Position numbers and translations under genes: made by a program. From an uncultured Sterolibacterium sp. (GTDB taxonomy: Bacteria; Pseudomonadota; Gammaproteobacteria; Burkholderiales; Rhodocyclaceae): a DNA stretch of 64,000 nt. Position 1 is the first letter of the stretch. The number at the start of each line of letters is the position of its first letter. Where the stretch lies: assembly GCA_903904605.1 (NCBI GenBank), contig CAIVDC010000001.1, forward strand, positions 1 to 64,000, given 5' to 3'. The notes beneath the pieces were generated by a model. The model had not been told where the DNA came from. It saw nothing but the letters and a program-made list of their open reading frames with translations, and ran no database searches. This document shows positions 45,923 through 55,753 of this stretch, one piece after another.

Positions 45923-46560
45923 GTCACCGCTCCGGCGAAAGCATCGATCAGCGGCTGCAGGATCTCGCGCTTCATCTTCAATGCCGCCTGATTGACGATC
46001 AGCCGCGAGGAAATCGGCATCAGTTCCTCGGCCACCACGAGCTTGTTGGCCAGGAGCGTGTTGCCGCTGGAGACCAGGTCCACGATGGCGTCGGCGAGAC
46101 CGACCAGAGGGGCGAGTTCCATCGAGCCGTAGAGCTTGATGAGATCGACATGCACGCCCTTGCCGGCGAAGTGCTCGCGCGCCGTGTTGATGTACTTGGT
46201 GGCGACGGAGAGCCTGGCGCCGCGCTTGACCGCCTGCTGGTAATCGAAGCCGACGGGCACCGCAACGCACATGCGGCAGCGTGCGATATTGAGATCGAGC
46301 GGCTGGTACAGCCCGGCGCCGCCGTGCTCCAGGAGCACGTCCTTGCCGGCGATGCCGATGTCCGCGGCGCCATACTGGACATAGGTCGGCGTGTCGGAGG
46401 CGCGCACGATGACGACCCGGACTTCGGGCCGATTGGTGCCGATGATCAGTTTGCGCGAGGATTCCGGATGCTCGAGCGGGATGACGCCTGCCGCCGCCAG
46501 GAGCGGCAAGGTTTCCTCGAAGATGCGGCCCTTCGACAGGGCGATGGTGATGCCGTTCAC
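45919..46560 (-). CDS. hisG: ATP phosphoribosyltransferase, short form
   Basis: A 213-residue HisG of the short type, lacking the C-terminal regulatory ACT-like domain. It starts [21 protein letters not shown], with [12 protein letters not shown] and the PRPP loop [16 protein letters not shown]. First step of histidine synthesis. Short HisG normally works with HisZ, which is not in the window. It follows murA by about 27 bases. Confidence 0.96.
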   Translation of the reverse strand: MNGITIALSKGRIFEETLPLLAAAGVIPLEHPESSRKLIIGTNRPEVRVVIVRASDTPTYVQYGAADIGIAGKDVLLEHGGAGLYQPLDLNIARCRMCVAVPVGFDYQQAVKRGARLSVATKYINTAREHFAGKGVHVDLIKLYGSMELAPLVGLADAIVDLVSSGNTLLANKLVVAEELMPISSRLIVNQAALKMKREILQPLIDAFAGAVT

Positions 46561-46587
46561 GGTGAGATCCGCGCGAAAAGGGCGATT

Positions 46588-47871
46588 CTACCGCAGCCGG
46601 CGCACGCGGGCGCCGAGCGCAGTGAGCTTTTGCTCAAGATGTTCGTAGCCGCGGTCGAGATGGTAGATGCGCTCGATCACGGTCTCGCCTTCCGCCACCA
46701 GTCCGGCGATGACCAGACCTGCCGAGGCACGCAGGTCCGTCGCCATCACCGTGGCGCCGTCGAGCTTGGCCACGCCGCGCACCACGGCGGTATTGCCGTC
46801 GATCTTGATGTCCGCACCCAGGCGGATCAGTTCGACCGCATGCATGAAACGGTTCTCGAAGATGGTCTCGCGAATCACCGCGGTGCCTTCGGCCACTGCA
46901 TTGATCGCCATGAACTGGGCCTGCATGTCGGTCGGAAAGGCGGGGTAGGGGGAGGTGCGCAGGCTCACCGAGGCGAGCCGCTGCGGTGCCGCCAAGGTGA
47001 TCGAATCGGCCTCGGCGGCGATCTTGCAGCCGGACTCGGTCAGCTTATCGATCACCGCATCGAGGCTGCCGGCGGAGGCTCCGGTCAGGTGTATGCTGCC
47101 GCCGGTGGCCGCCGCGGCGCAAAGATAGGTGCCGGTCTCGATGCGGTCGGGCATGATGCGGTGGGTCGTGCCGTGCATGCTGGCAACGCCGCGAATGCGG
47201 ATGACGTCGCTGCCGGCGCCGGAGATCTGTGCGCCCATCTTCACCAGGCAGTCGGCCAGATCTACCACCTCGGGCTCGCGCGCGGCATTTTCTATCACCG
47301 TTTCCCCCGCCGCCAGGCAGGCCGCCATCATCAGGTTCTCGGTGCCGGTCACGGTCACCATGTCGGTGAACAGACGGGCCCCGGAAAGACGCACGCTGCC
47401 GTCCTTCTGTCGCGGCGCCCGGGCCAGGATGTAACCGTGCAGGACGCTGATTTCGGCGCCCATCGCCGCGAGGCCCTTGATGTGCTGATCGACCGGCCGC
47501 GCACCGATGGCGCAGCCCCCGGGCAGGCTGACCTTCGCTTCTCCGGCGCGCGCGGCCAGGGGGCCCAGCACCAGGATGGCGGCGCGCATGGTCTTGACCC
47601 GCTCGTAGGGCGCCACGGGATTGTCGAGCCCGGACGCGTCCAGCGTCACCGTGTCCCCGCCGCTGCCGGTTTCACGAAAGATCCTGACCCCCATCTGTTC
47701 GAGCAGGCCGAGCATGGTATCGACGTCGTTGAGCCGCGGCACATGGGTCAGCGTCAAGGGTTCGCGGGTAAGCAGCGCCGCGCAGAGCAAGGGCAGGGCT
47801 GCATTCTTGGCGCCGGAGATGGCCGCCTCGCCCAGCAGCGGAAGGCCGCCCTCGATCAGGAGCTTATCCAT
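46588..47871 (-). CDS. murA: UDP-N-acetylglucosamine 1-carboxyvinyltransferase
   Basis: A 427-residue enzyme for the first committed step of peptidoglycan synthesis. The catalytic loop has Cys120 ([20 protein letters not shown]), the residue alkylated by fosfomycin. Two domains of repeated fold, N-terminus [20 protein letters not shown]. It overlaps the BolA-like gene by eight bases, an arrangement common in Proteobacteria. Confidence 0.97.
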   Translation of the reverse strand: MDKLLIEGGLPLLGEAAISGAKNAALPLLCAALLTREPLTLTHVPRLNDVDTMLGLLEQMGVRIFRETGSGGDTVTLDASGLDNPVAPYERVKTMRAAILVLGPLAARAGEAKVSLPGGCAIGARPVDQHIKGLAAMGAEISVLHGYILARAPRQKDGSVRLSGARLFTDMVTVTGTENLMMAACLAAGETVIENAAREPEVVDLADCLVKMGAQISGAGSDVIRIRGVASMHGTTHRIMPDRIETGTYLCAAAATGGSIHLTGASAGSLDAVIDKLTESGCKIAAEADSITLAAPQRLASVSLRTSPYPAFPTDMQAQFMAINAVAEGTAVIRETIFENRFMHAVELIRLGADIKIDGNTAVVRGVAKLDGATVMATDLRASAGLVIAGLVAEGETVIERIYHLDRGYEHLEQKLTALGARVRRLR

Positions 47872-48115
47872 CGCCTTGCTTCTCGCGCCATTCCTCGGGC
47901 GTCAAAGTCTGCATCGACAGGGCGTGCAATTCCCCCGAATCCAGTTTGCCCCTGATGGTCTGGTAGACGCGCTGCTGGCGCTTGACGCGATTCAAGCCGG
48001 CGAATTCTCGGCTCACGATGAGCGCCGAGAAGTGCTGGCCGTCGCCGTCGATGGCGAGGTGCTCGCAGGCGAGACCCTCGGCGATCCAGGTTTCGATTTC
48101 CTTTGGGTCCAACAT
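47864..48115 (-). CDS. BolA/IbaG-family protein
   Basis: An 83-residue BolA-fold protein (class II KH-like), with [35 protein letters not shown] (split) and the conserved His in [15 protein letters not shown]. Position before murA matches IbaG (YrbA). Members bind monothiol glutaredoxins and Fe-S clusters; the role here is inferred from family only. Confidence 0.9.
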   Translation of the reverse strand: MLDPKEIETWIAEGLACEHLAIDGDGQHFSALIVSREFAGLNRVKRQQRVYQTIRGKLDSGELHALSMQTLTPEEWREKQGDG

Positions 48116-48124
48116 CAGGTTCTC

Positions 48125-48880
48125 CTAGTTTCTAAGTTTATAGCCGCGCTCGAGCATGAATAGCGTGAGCATGCAAAGCAGGGCGAAGCAGGCGCCGACT
48201 ATGCCGAGGGACAACCACGGCGAAACGTCGGAGACGCCGAAGAAGCCATGGCGAAAACCGTCGATCATGTAGAAAACCGGGTTGAAATGCGACAGTCTCT
48301 GCCAGAACGGCGGCAGCGAGTGGATGGAATAGAACACCCCGGAGAGGAAGGTCAGCGGCATGATCAGAAAATTCTGGAAGGCCGCCAACTGATCGAACTT
48401 GTCCGCCCAGATGCCGGCAACGACACCGAGGCTGCCGAGCATGCCGCCGCCCAGCACGGCGAAGGCCAGCACCCACAGCGGATTATCGACCTCGAGCGGG
48501 GCGAACCAGATCGTCGCAACGAGCACCCCCAAGCCGACGACCAGTCCCCGGACCACAGCCGCCAGCACATAGGCGGCATAGAACTCGCGGTAGGAGATCG
48601 GCGGCAGCAGCACGAAAATGATGTTGCCGGTGACTTTAGACTGGATCAGCGACGAGGAAGAATTGGCGAAGGCATTTTGCAGCACCGACATCATGACCAG
48701 GCCAGGCACCAGGAAAGCCGTATAGCTCACCGTTCCATAGACCCGGACATGGGACTCCAGCACGTGGGAGAAGATCAGGAGATAGAGCAGCGCGGTCAGC
48801 ACCGGTGCGGCGACGGTCTGGGTCGCCACCTTCCAGAAGCGCAGCACTTCCTTGTAGAACAGGGTCCTGAAGCCGCTCAT
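48125..48880 (-). CDS. ABC-2 type transporter permease
   Basis: A 251-residue permease with six predicted membrane segments, of the YadH/NodJ-like ABC-2 class. The conserved exporter signature SGVFYSIHSLPPFWQRLSHFNP is near residue 175, and the N-terminus MSGFRTLFYKEVLRFWKV is cytosolic. The ATG at 48880 overlaps the ATPase stop by four bases. Probably exports a lipid-linked or polysaccharide compound; the substrate is unknown. Confidence 0.9.
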   Translation of the reverse strand: MSGFRTLFYKEVLRFWKVATQTVAAPVLTALLYLLIFSHVLESHVRVYGTVSYTAFLVPGLVMMSVLQNAFANSSSSLIQSKVTGNIIFVLLPPISYREFYAAYVLAAVVRGLVVGLGVLVATIWFAPLEVDNPLWVLAFAVLGGGMLGSLGVVAGIWADKFDQLAAFQNFLIMPLTFLSGVFYSIHSLPPFWQRLSHFNPVFYMIDGFRHGFFGVSDVSPWLSLGIVGACFALLCMLTLFMLERGYKLRN

Positions 48881-49794
48881 GAGCCCCGCTCTCCCTGCAG
48901 GCCGTGCATCACCCGGATGAACACTTCCTCGAGATCCGGCTTGCCGATCTCCAGATCCTCCAGGGAGCACCCGGCGGCGCGCAGTTCAGCCAATATCGGT
49001 TCGATCTCCTCGAAACGATCGAAGGCCAGCGACCAGACGCCGTCCTTCTCCGTGGCGCGCAAGGCCGCAGAGGGCGGCAGGGCCGCGCCCGGGCCTAGAC
49101 GCAGGCGCAGTGCGTGGCTGGAAAAACGCCGGAGCAGATTGGCGGTGCTGTCGAGGGCAACGACACGGCCGGCCTTGAGCATGGCGATGCGTCCGCACAG
49201 GCTCTCTGCTTCCTCGAGGTAGTGGGTGGTCAACACGATGGTATGGCCATCGCGGTTCAGCCGGCGAATGAACTGCCACAGCGTCTGGCGCAGTTCGACG
49301 TCGACTCCGGCCGTGGGCTCGTCGAGTACGATGACCGGGGGCCGGTGCACCAGAGCCTGCGCCACCAGCACGCGCCGTTTCATGCCTCCGGACAAGGTGC
49401 GCATGTTGGCGTTCGCCTTGGAGGTCAAGTCGAGATTTTCCAGGATCTCGTCGATCCAGTCTTCATTGCCGCGGATGCCGAAATATCCGGACTGGATCCG
49501 CAAGGTCTCGCGCACGCTGAAAAACGGGTCGAACACCAGTTCCTGCGGCACCACCCCGAGTTGACGCCGGGCATTGCGGTAATCCTCGACGACGTCGCAG
49601 CCCATCACTTCGATCCGGCCGCCATCCACCCGCACCAGTCCGGCCAGCGCCGAGATAAGCGTGGTCTTGCCGGCGCCGTTGGGCCCCAGGAGGCCGAAGA
49701 ATTCCCCCTCGGCGACAACGAGATCGACGCCGGCCAGCGCCTCGACCGCGCCGAAGCGCTTGGCCACCTGATGAACGGATATCGCAGGAGTCAT
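48877..49794 (-). CDS. ABC-2 transporter ATPase
   Basis: A 305-residue ATPase with Walker A GLLGPNGAGKTTLI (about residues 36-49), signature LSGGMKRRVLVAQAL and Walker B VIVLDEPTAGVD. A C-terminal extension of about 80 residues (RLRLGPGAALPPSAALRATE onward) is usual for YadG-like exporters. The ATG at 49794 is from family alignment. It is paired with the permease at 48125-48880 and placed between mlaB and the bolA-murA genes. Confidence 0.92.
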   Translation of the reverse strand: MTPAISVHQVAKRFGAVEALAGVDLVVAEGEFFGLLGPNGAGKTTLISALAGLVRVDGGRIEVMGCDVVEDYRNARRQLGVVPQELVFDPFFSVRETLRIQSGYFGIRGNEDWIDEILENLDLTSKANANMRTLSGGMKRRVLVAQALVHRPPVIVLDEPTAGVDVELRQTLWQFIRRLNRDGHTIVLTTHYLEEAESLCGRIAMLKAGRVVALDSTANLLRRFSSHALRLRLGPGAALPPSAALRATEKDGVWSLAFDRFEEIEPILAELRAAGCSLEDLEIGKPDLEEVFIRVMHGLQGERGS

Positions 49795-49834
49795 GACACA
49801 TCGATGCCCGATGCTGCGCCGATTCGGCGCGGCA

Positions 49835-50116
49835 TCAGGCGAGCGGCAGGAGTTCGGCGACGCCGTAGACTTCTGCCAGGACCAGCATCTCCTTCGGCGG
49901 ATGGGCGATGAGGATAGTCTTGCCCAGGCGCTGCGCTTCGCGCTGCCAACCAAAAATGACCGCGAGGGAGGACGAGTCGACGTCCGTCACCGCGGCAAGG
50001 TCCAACACCGTTTCCGGGTCGGCGAACGCAGCCTTGCCTTCCGCCAGCAGCCCCGTGGCGCAAGGCAAGGTCATGGCGCCAGACACCTCGAGGCAGCCAT
50101 CGCCGGCACGGATCAC
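49835..50116 (-). CDS. mlaB: STAS-domain component of the Mla system
   Basis: A 93-residue STAS protein with VLDLAAVTDVDSSSLAVIFGWQREA, the Asp-Ser-Ser helix start typical of MlaB. It binds the MlaF ATPase and controls the inner-membrane transport complex. The GTG start overlaps the mlaC stop (GTGA, 50113-50116). Confidence 0.9.
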   Translation of the reverse strand: MIRAGDGCLEVSGAMTLPCATGLLAEGKAAFADPETVLDLAAVTDVDSSSLAVIFGWQREAQRLGKTILIAHPPKEMLVLAEVYGVAELLPLA

Positions 50117-50736
50117 TTCTTAGCTCCGGCGGCAACGACCCGGTTCTTCGCCTGCAGGGACTTGATGAGGCCATCGACGCCGCCGTTGCGAACCTGGTCG
50201 GCAAAGGAATCGCGGTAATTGACCACGAGGCTGATGCCATCGACCTCGATGTCATAGACCTCCCAGCCTTGCGGCAGCTTCTCGAGGTAGTAGTTGAGCG
50301 GGATCGGTCTGGCGCCAGGCTGGGTGATCTGGGCAGTCACCTTGGCCTCGGTATCGCCGGCCTTCATCCTGAAAGGCTTGAACTCGATGGCCTGATTCTT
50401 GTACTCGGTCAGCGCCTTCGAGTAGGTGTTCACCAGCAGGGTGCGGAACTCGTCTGACAGCGACTTCCGCTGCTCGGCGTTGGCTGACCGCCAGTTCCTC
50501 CCCAGGGCGAGTTGGGTCATATGGAGAAAATTGAAGTGCGGCAGCACCTTGGCGTCAATCAGTTCGATCGCCTTCTGGCTGTTGCCGGACTGGATTTCCT
50601 TGTCCTTGCGAATGATATCCAGAACTTCGTTGGTGACGCTCTTGATCAGCACATCAGGCGGGGTATCCGGCGTCTGGGCTTGCGCCCCGGCGACGGTCAG
50701 GAGCAGCACGGCCAGCAATATTTTCAGCGATTTCAT
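50113..50736 (-). CDS. mlaC: Periplasmic phospholipid-binding protein MlaC
   Basis: A 207-residue secreted protein with Sec signal MKSLKILLAVLLLTVAGAQA and an NTF2-like MlaC fold (FNFLHMTQLALGRNW, LLVNTYSKALTEYKNQ, WEVYDIEVDGISLVVNYR in part). It shuttles phospholipids between the outer-membrane MlaA complex and inner-membrane MlaFEDB. Lies between mlaA and mlaB. Confidence 0.94.
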   Translation of the reverse strand: MKSLKILLAVLLLTVAGAQAQTPDTPPDVLIKSVTNEVLDIIRKDKEIQSGNSQKAIELIDAKVLPHFNFLHMTQLALGRNWRSANAEQRKSLSDEFRTLLVNTYSKALTEYKNQAIEFKPFRMKAGDTEAKVTAQITQPGARPIPLNYYLEKLPQGWEVYDIEVDGISLVVNYRDSFADQVRNGGVDGLIKSLQAKNRVVAAGAKK

Positions 50737-50767
50737 AGGGTTTCCTGTCGTCCTGAATGGCCCGCGA

Positions 50768-51568
50768 CTAGCGCGCCACTGTGGTCAATGCCGCCACCAT
50801 CGGGGCAGAGGCTGGTTCCGCGCGAACGGCACGGTCGGCCGATCCGGCAGCGGAGTCATCTTCCTTTTCGCGCGGCGGGTTGCCGTCGTAGATCAGGCTG
50901 CGGCGACGCTGCAGATAGGCATCGCGAAGATAGGAGTAGCGATCGAGCGCCGCCTCATCGACGATCTTTTCCGCGGGGAACAACTGGGAGCGGACATCGA
51001 TCACGCGCGTCGCCAGCAGGCTGTTGCGCTCGGGGACGTTTGCCAGGCGGCCGACCGGATCGGCCTCGAGATCGAGCGCCAGGCCGAAGACGTCCCGCGT
51101 CGTCCGCCCGCCGAAGAACGGCAGCACGACATAGGGTCCGTCGCCCACACCCCACCAGCCGAAGGTCTGGCCGAAATCCTCTTCGTGCTTTTCCACGCCG
51201 AGATCCGAAGCGACGTCCATGAAGCCGAGGACGCCCAGCGAGCTGTTGACGAGTACCCGGCCGACATCGTTGATGGCCTCGGGCACCTTGCCCTGGAGCA
51301 GGTTATTGACCGCGATGAAGATATCGCCGATGTTGCCGAAGAAGTTCGACACACCGTTGCGCGCAGGCTGCGGCAGCACCGCCACATAGCCTTGCGCCAC
51401 CGGCTTGATGAGCGCCTTGTCGAGCCCGTCGTTGAAAGCGAATACGGCGCGGTTGAAGCCCTCGATCGGATCCCTGGGGTTGCCGGAGGTTGCGCAGCCG
51501 GCCTGCAACACCGCCATGAGCGCGATCGCGGACAGGGTCGCAAGCCGCCGGGCTGTCGATACGCTCAC
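50768..51568 (-). CDS. mlaA: Outer-membrane lipoprotein MlaA (VacJ)
   Basis: A 266-residue lipoprotein with lipobox LQAGC (Cys24) and the VacJ core NPRDPIEGFNRAVFAFND, NFFGNIGDIFIAVNNLLQG, GQTFGWWGVGDGPYVVLPFFG (in part). It removes phospholipids from the outer leaflet of the outer membrane. In this lineage it is inside the mla operon, between mlaD and mlaC, unlike E. coli where it is separate. Confidence 0.95.
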   Translation of the reverse strand: MSVSTARRLATLSAIALMAVLQAGCATSGNPRDPIEGFNRAVFAFNDGLDKALIKPVAQGYVAVLPQPARNGVSNFFGNIGDIFIAVNNLLQGKVPEAINDVGRVLVNSSLGVLGFMDVASDLGVEKHEEDFGQTFGWWGVGDGPYVVLPFFGGRTTRDVFGLALDLEADPVGRLANVPERNSLLATRVIDVRSQLFPAEKIVDEAALDRYSYLRDAYLQRRRSLIYDGNPPREKEDDSAAGSADRAVRAEPASAPMVAALTTVAR

Positions 51569-51613
51569 GGCCGGACTCCTCCTGCGGACTGCCGAAACTC
51601 CCGGCGATGGGTT

Positions 51614-52087
51614 CTATTTCTTGTCATTGCCACTCTCTCCCGCCTTGCTGAACAAGAACTGGCTGATCAGCTTTTCCAACACTATGGCCGACTGTGTCTT
51701 CTGCACGACATCGCCGTCCTTCAGCATGACCGAATCGCCGCCGGCATCCATGCCGACATACTGTTCGCCGAGCAGGCCCGAGGTATTGATGGTGGCGAAG
51801 GTGTCGCGCGGGAACTTGTAGCGCTTTTCGAGCTTCATGGTGACGACGGCCAGATAAGACTCCGTATCGAAGTTGATATCCGATACCCGGCCAACCACGA
51901 CTCCGGCGCTCTTCACTGCGCCGCGCACCTTGAGGCCGCCTATGTTATCAAATTTCGCCTCGATCCGGTATGTCTCGCCAGACGTGGCCGAACTGAGGTT
52001 GCCGACTTTGAGCGCCAGGAAGAGCAGCGCCCCGAGGCCGATGGCAACGAATACGCCTACCCAAAGATCTAATGTCGCTCGGTTCAT
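51614..52087 (-). CDS. mlaD: MCE-domain lipid transport protein MlaD
   Basis: A 157-residue membrane-anchored protein with an N-terminal helix (LWVGVFVAIGLGALLFLAL) and one MCE domain (YRIEAKFDNIGGLKVRGAVKSAGVVVGRV, in part; GLLGEQYVGMDAGG). It forms a hexameric ring on MlaE. Its ATG shares one base with the mlaE stop (TAATG). Confidence 0.95.
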   Translation of the reverse strand: MNRATLDLWVGVFVAIGLGALLFLALKVGNLSSATSGETYRIEAKFDNIGGLKVRGAVKSAGVVVGRVSDINFDTESYLAVVTMKLEKRYKFPRDTFATINTSGLLGEQYVGMDAGGDSVMLKDGDVVQKTQSAIVLEKLISQFLFSKAGESGNDKK

Positions 52088-52881
52088 TATGCCCCCCGGA
52101 ACATGAATGCAGTAAGAATGAAATCGGCGGCAAGCACCGCCAGGGACGAGGTCACCACGGTGCGCGTGGTCGCCCCCGAGACGCCCTCTGCGGTCGGCTC
52201 GGAATCGTAGCCTTCGAACACCGCGATCCAGCTGATGATGATGCCGAAGACGAAGCTCTTGATAACGCCGTTGATGATGTCTTCGCGGAAATCGACCGAC
52301 GCCTGCATCTGCGACCAGAAAGAGCCCTCGTCGACGCCGATCAGCTTCACGCCGACCAGGTAGCCGCCGAAAATGCCCATCGCCGAGAACAGGGCCGCCA
52401 GGAGCGGCATCGACACCACGCCGGCCCAGAAACGAGGCGCGACCACCCTGGCGATCGGATTGACTGCCATCATTTCCATTGCCGAGAGCTGTTCCGTCGC
52501 CTTCATCAGGCCGATCTCGGCAGTAATGGCGCTGCCCGCGCGACTCGCGAAGAGCAGGGCGGACACCACGGGCCCCAGTTCGCGCACCAGCGAGAGGGAA
52601 ACCAGGACGCCCAGCGCCTCGGCAGAACCGTAGCGTTGCAGAGTATCGTAGCCCTGCAGGCCCAGCACCATGCCGACGAACAGGCCGGACACCAGGATGA
52701 TGATCAGACTCAGGACGCCGGCGAAATAGATCTCGCGAATGGTCAGGTGGAAGCGGCGCAAGGATGTCCCGGAGTACATCAGGATCATCAGGAAGAAGCG
52801 GCTGGCGAAGCCGAGCCGCCAGGCCGCGCTGGTGACGCGACTGCCGAGGTTCGTGAGCATCTCTGCAAGCTTGCTGGCCAT
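52087..52881 (-). CDS. mlaE: Phospholipid transport permease MlaE
   Basis: A 264-residue membrane permease of the MlaE family. It has the conserved [52 protein letters not shown] (in part) and [17 protein letters not shown]. Works with MlaF and MlaD to move phospholipids. Four bases separate it from mlaF. Confidence 0.95.
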   Translation of the reverse strand: MASKLAEMLTNLGSRVTSAAWRLGFASRFFLMILMYSGTSLRRFHLTIREIYFAGVLSLIIILVSGLFVGMVLGLQGYDTLQRYGSAEALGVLVSLSLVRELGPVVSALLFASRAGSAITAEIGLMKATEQLSAMEMMAVNPIARVVAPRFWAGVVSMPLLAALFSAMGIFGGYLVGVKLIGVDEGSFWSQMQASVDFREDIINGVIKSFVFGIIISWIAVFEGYDSEPTAEGVSGATTRTVVTSSLAVLAADFILTAFMFRGA

Positions 52882-52885
52882 GCCT

Positions 52886-53710
52886 CTATGCCTCGACCGA
52901 GTGTGTCATGATTTCATCGCCGTAGGACTGGGATGAAGGGTAGTGAAAAGGTACCGGCCCTTCGATCTCGCCCCAGACGAACTGATGGACGTAATCCGCC
53001 CGGGAAGCCTTGATTTCGTCCGGCGTACCCTCGGCGACGACCTTGCCCGCAGAGACGAAATAGACGTAATCAACGATCTTCAACGATTCCTGGACGTCAT
53101 GGGTCACGATGATGGAACTCGCGCCAAGCGCATCGTTAAGCTTGCGGATGAGATCACCGACGATACCCATCGTGATCGGGTCGAGACCTGCGAAGGGTTC
53201 ATCATACATCATCAGCATCGGATCGAGCGCGATCGCCCGCGCCAGGGCCACGCGTCGCGCCATGCCGCCAGACAGTTCAGACGGCATCAGTGCGTGCGCC
53301 CCGCGCAAACCGACGGCATTGAGCTTCATCAGCACCAGGTCGTTGATCAACTCCTCCGACAGGTCGGTGTGCTCACGCATCTGGAAAGCGACATTGTCAT
53401 ACACCGACATGTCGGTGAACAGCGCACCGAACTGGAACAGCATGCCCATGCGCCGGCGCAGTTGGTAAAGCCCGTCGCTCGACAACCGATGCACGACCTC
53501 GCCGGCCACCCGGACTTCTCCGTTGGTCGGTTTGATCTGGCCGCCGATCAGACGCAGCGTCGTGGTCTTGCCGCAACCGCTGCTGCCCATGATCGCCACC
53601 ACCTTGCCGCGCGGAATCTCCATATTGATACCGGTGAGCACCGGGCGGCTGTCGTAAGCGAAACTGAGGTTGCTGATCTTGACCAGGCTTTCGCCGGAAG
53701 AGGTTGGCAC
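52886..53710 (-). CDS. mlaF: Phospholipid transport ATPase MlaF
   Basis: A 274-residue ABC ATPase with Walker [12 protein letters not shown], signature [15 protein letters not shown], Walker [16 protein letters not shown] and the MlaF C-terminal extension. The longer frame from 53908 has no start codon closer than that to the ATPase domain except GTG 53710 (start of [19 protein letters not shown]), which gives normal length and has GGGA upstream. First gene of mlaFEDACB, divergent from the pilus cluster. Confidence 0.92.
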   Translation of the reverse strand: MPTSSGESLVKISNLSFAYDSRPVLTGINMEIPRGKVVAIMGSSGCGKTTTLRLIGGQIKPTNGEVRVAGEVVHRLSSDGLYQLRRRMGMLFQFGALFTDMSVYDNVAFQMREHTDLSEELINDLVLMKLNAVGLRGAHALMPSELSGGMARRVALARAIALDPMLMMYDEPFAGLDPITMGIVGDLIRKLNDALGASSIIVTHDVQESLKIVDYVYFVSAGKVVAEGTPDEIKASRADYVHQFVWGEIEGPVPFHYPSSQSYGDEIMTHSVEA

Positions 53711-53926
53711 GAAGGATCCCGTAAAATCAAAGGCCGAACATTCTAGCAGACAATCCTGGCCGGCCTTCGCGCCGCCCGCGGGGCCAAGCGTCGGGCCGGC
53801 CGCAACGACGTTGCGATGCCATCGGTCTTTGGCGAGGGCTGACGAATAACCTGGCTGCCCCCGTGGCCAGGGCGCTATCGCGGGCAGGGCTCCGGTGACT
53901 CTTGTCAACGGAAAGTCCTTGCTGAT

Positions 53927-55753
53927 ATGATTTCGTCATACTTCTACCGACTGGAGGCGCTCTTGTTTGCCATCGGCTCCGGACACTCGCCCGTCGCCTG
54001 TTTCGCGGCACTGATGACCGCCGCCTGCACCCACGCGCCGCTCCCGCCTCCCTCCTCCGGCCACCTGAACTCCGGAGTCGTGCCGCCGCCGGGCAGCCCG
54101 GGCATCCCCCGGCCTGTGCAGCATGCCGCGGCACTGCCCAAGCCAAGACCCACGATCAAGGCCGAAACCTACAGCGTCGTGGTGAACAACGTACCGGTAC
54201 AGGAGCTCCTGTTCTCCCTGGCGAGAGACGGCGGGCTGAATATTGACGTCCATCCCGGCATCACCGGAACGATCACGCTCAATGCCATCAATCAGACCCT
54301 GCAGCAGTTACTCAGCCGCATCAGCCGGCAGGCCGATATGCGCTGGGAACTTGAAGGACCGAACCTGAGCGTGATGCCCGACACGCCCTATCTCCGCACC
54401 TATCGGGTGGATTACGTCAATATTTGGCGCGATACCAGCGGGACCACCACGGTCACGACGCAGATCGCCGCTGCCGGCGCGCCCGGAGCCAGCCCTGCCG
54501 CCCCCGGATCCGGCGGCAACAATTCCCAGACCCGGATCGAGAACAGCGCCAAGAACCACTTCTGGGAAACGCTGGAAAAGAACATCAAGGACATGCTGCA
54601 CGAAACGGACAAGATACTCCCGGAAGGTTCCAGCGAGACGGTCATCGAGCGCAGCGACCAGCAGGCGACCACTGGCACTGGTGCGCCGCCCGCCACTGGC
54701 GGCGGGCGCGGCAAGAATCCGCCATCGCTCGTCATGAGTCCCAATCCGGCGACGCTGCAGCAAGCGGGAACCACCGTCCTGCGTCGAACCACTTTCCGCG
54801 AAGCGGCCTCAGTGATCAGCAATCCCGAATCCGGTGTATTGAGCATTCGCGCTACGGAACGTCAGCACGACAAGATCCAGGAATTCCTCGATCTGGTCAT
54901 GTCGCGCGCCCATCGCCAGGTATTGATCGAAGCCACAATCGCCGAGGTTCAGCTTTCCGACGATTACCAGCAGGGCATCGACTGGAGCGCGCTGCCGCTG
55001 GGCGACGTGGGCTTCAGGTTGATCCAGAAGGCCTCAGGCAACATCGCCAGTCCGCCGTCGAGCATTTTTGAAATCGGCTATACCAATCCGAGTTCGCGTT
55101 TCGGCAACATCGGCAGTTCGGTGCGACTGCTCGAATCGTTCGGTATCGTGAAGGTCCTGTCCAGCCCCAAGCTGTCGGTCATCAACAACCAGACCGCCGT
55201 GCTCAAGGTGGTCGACAACAACGTCTATTTCTCGATCAAGGCCGATGTCACGCCGGGCGTTTCCGGAACCCAGCCCCTGGTTGCCTACACCACCAGCCCG
55301 AATACCGTTCCGGTCGGCTTCGTCATGAACGTGACACCCCAGATCAACGACAACGATACCGTTCTGCTGAATATCCGCCCGAGCATCTCGCGGATCATCG
55401 GCGCCGTCTCGGATCCCAATCCGGACCTCGCCAAAGCCAACGTCAGCAACATGATCCCGGTCATCAGGGTACGCGAGATGGAATCGATGATCCGGGTCGA
55501 TAGCGGCAATATCGCGGTGATGGGCGGCTTGATGGAAGACTCGGTCAACAACATCGACAACGGCGTGCCCGGGCTGTCGAAATTGCCGCTGTTGGGCGGG
55601 TTTTTTCAGAGTCGAGACGACGGCATGAAGAAGACCGAGCTGGTCGTCTTCCTGCGCCCCATCGTCATCCGCGATGCCGACGTCAACGGTGATTTTCTCG
55701 CGTACCGTGAAAACCTGCCGGGCCGTGATTTCTTCAAGGGAAAGCCGCGATGA
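53927..55753 (+). CDS. MSHA-type pilus secretin (MshL-like)
   Basis: A 608-residue outer-membrane secretin. A lipobox-like MTAACTHAP (Cys near 34) follows a hydrophobic stretch, so it is probably a lipoprotein. Then come a Pro-rich linker, an STN/secretin N-domain (about 75-150), a Ser/Gly/Pro-rich insert (about 190-290) and the secretin core (about 310-590, with KVLSSPKLSVINNQTAVLKV in part, VGFVMNVTPQI and GVPGLSKLPLLGGFF). Start ATG 53927; a TTG at 53963 with GGAGG five bases upstream is a serious alternative. First gene of the pilus cluster. Confidence 0.88.
   Translation: MISSYFYRLEALLFAIGSGHSPVACFAALMTAACTHAPLPPPSSGHLNSGVVPPPGSPGIPRPVQHAAALPKPRPTIKAETYSVVVNNVPVQELLFSLARDGGLNIDVHPGITGTITLNAINQTLQQLLSRISRQADMRWELEGPNLSVMPDTPYLRTYRVDYVNIWRDTSGTTTVTTQIAAAGAPGASPAAPGSGGNNSQTRIENSAKNHFWETLEKNIKDMLHETDKILPEGSSETVIERSDQQATTGTGAPPATGGGRGKNPPSLVMSPNPATLQQAGTTVLRRTTFREAASVISNPESGVLSIRATERQHDKIQEFLDLVMSRAHRQVLIEATIAEVQLSDDYQQGIDWSALPLGDVGFRLIQKASGNIASPPSSIFEIGYTNPSSRFGNIGSSVRLLESFGIVKVLSSPKLSVINNQTAVLKVVDNNVYFSIKADVTPGVSGTQPLVAYTTSPNTVPVGFVMNVTPQINDNDTVLLNIRPSISRIIGAVSDPNPDLAKANVSNMIPVIRVREMESMIRVDSGNIAVMGGLMEDSVNNIDNGVPGLSKLPLLGGFFQSRDDGMKKTELVVFLRPIVIRDADVNGDFLAYRENLPGRDFFKGKPR

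Noticed and set aside
45923-46270. Upstream extension of the hisD frame through hisG
   Set aside because: Out-of-frame shadow of hisG; the GTG overlapping the hisG stop gives the correct HisD length.
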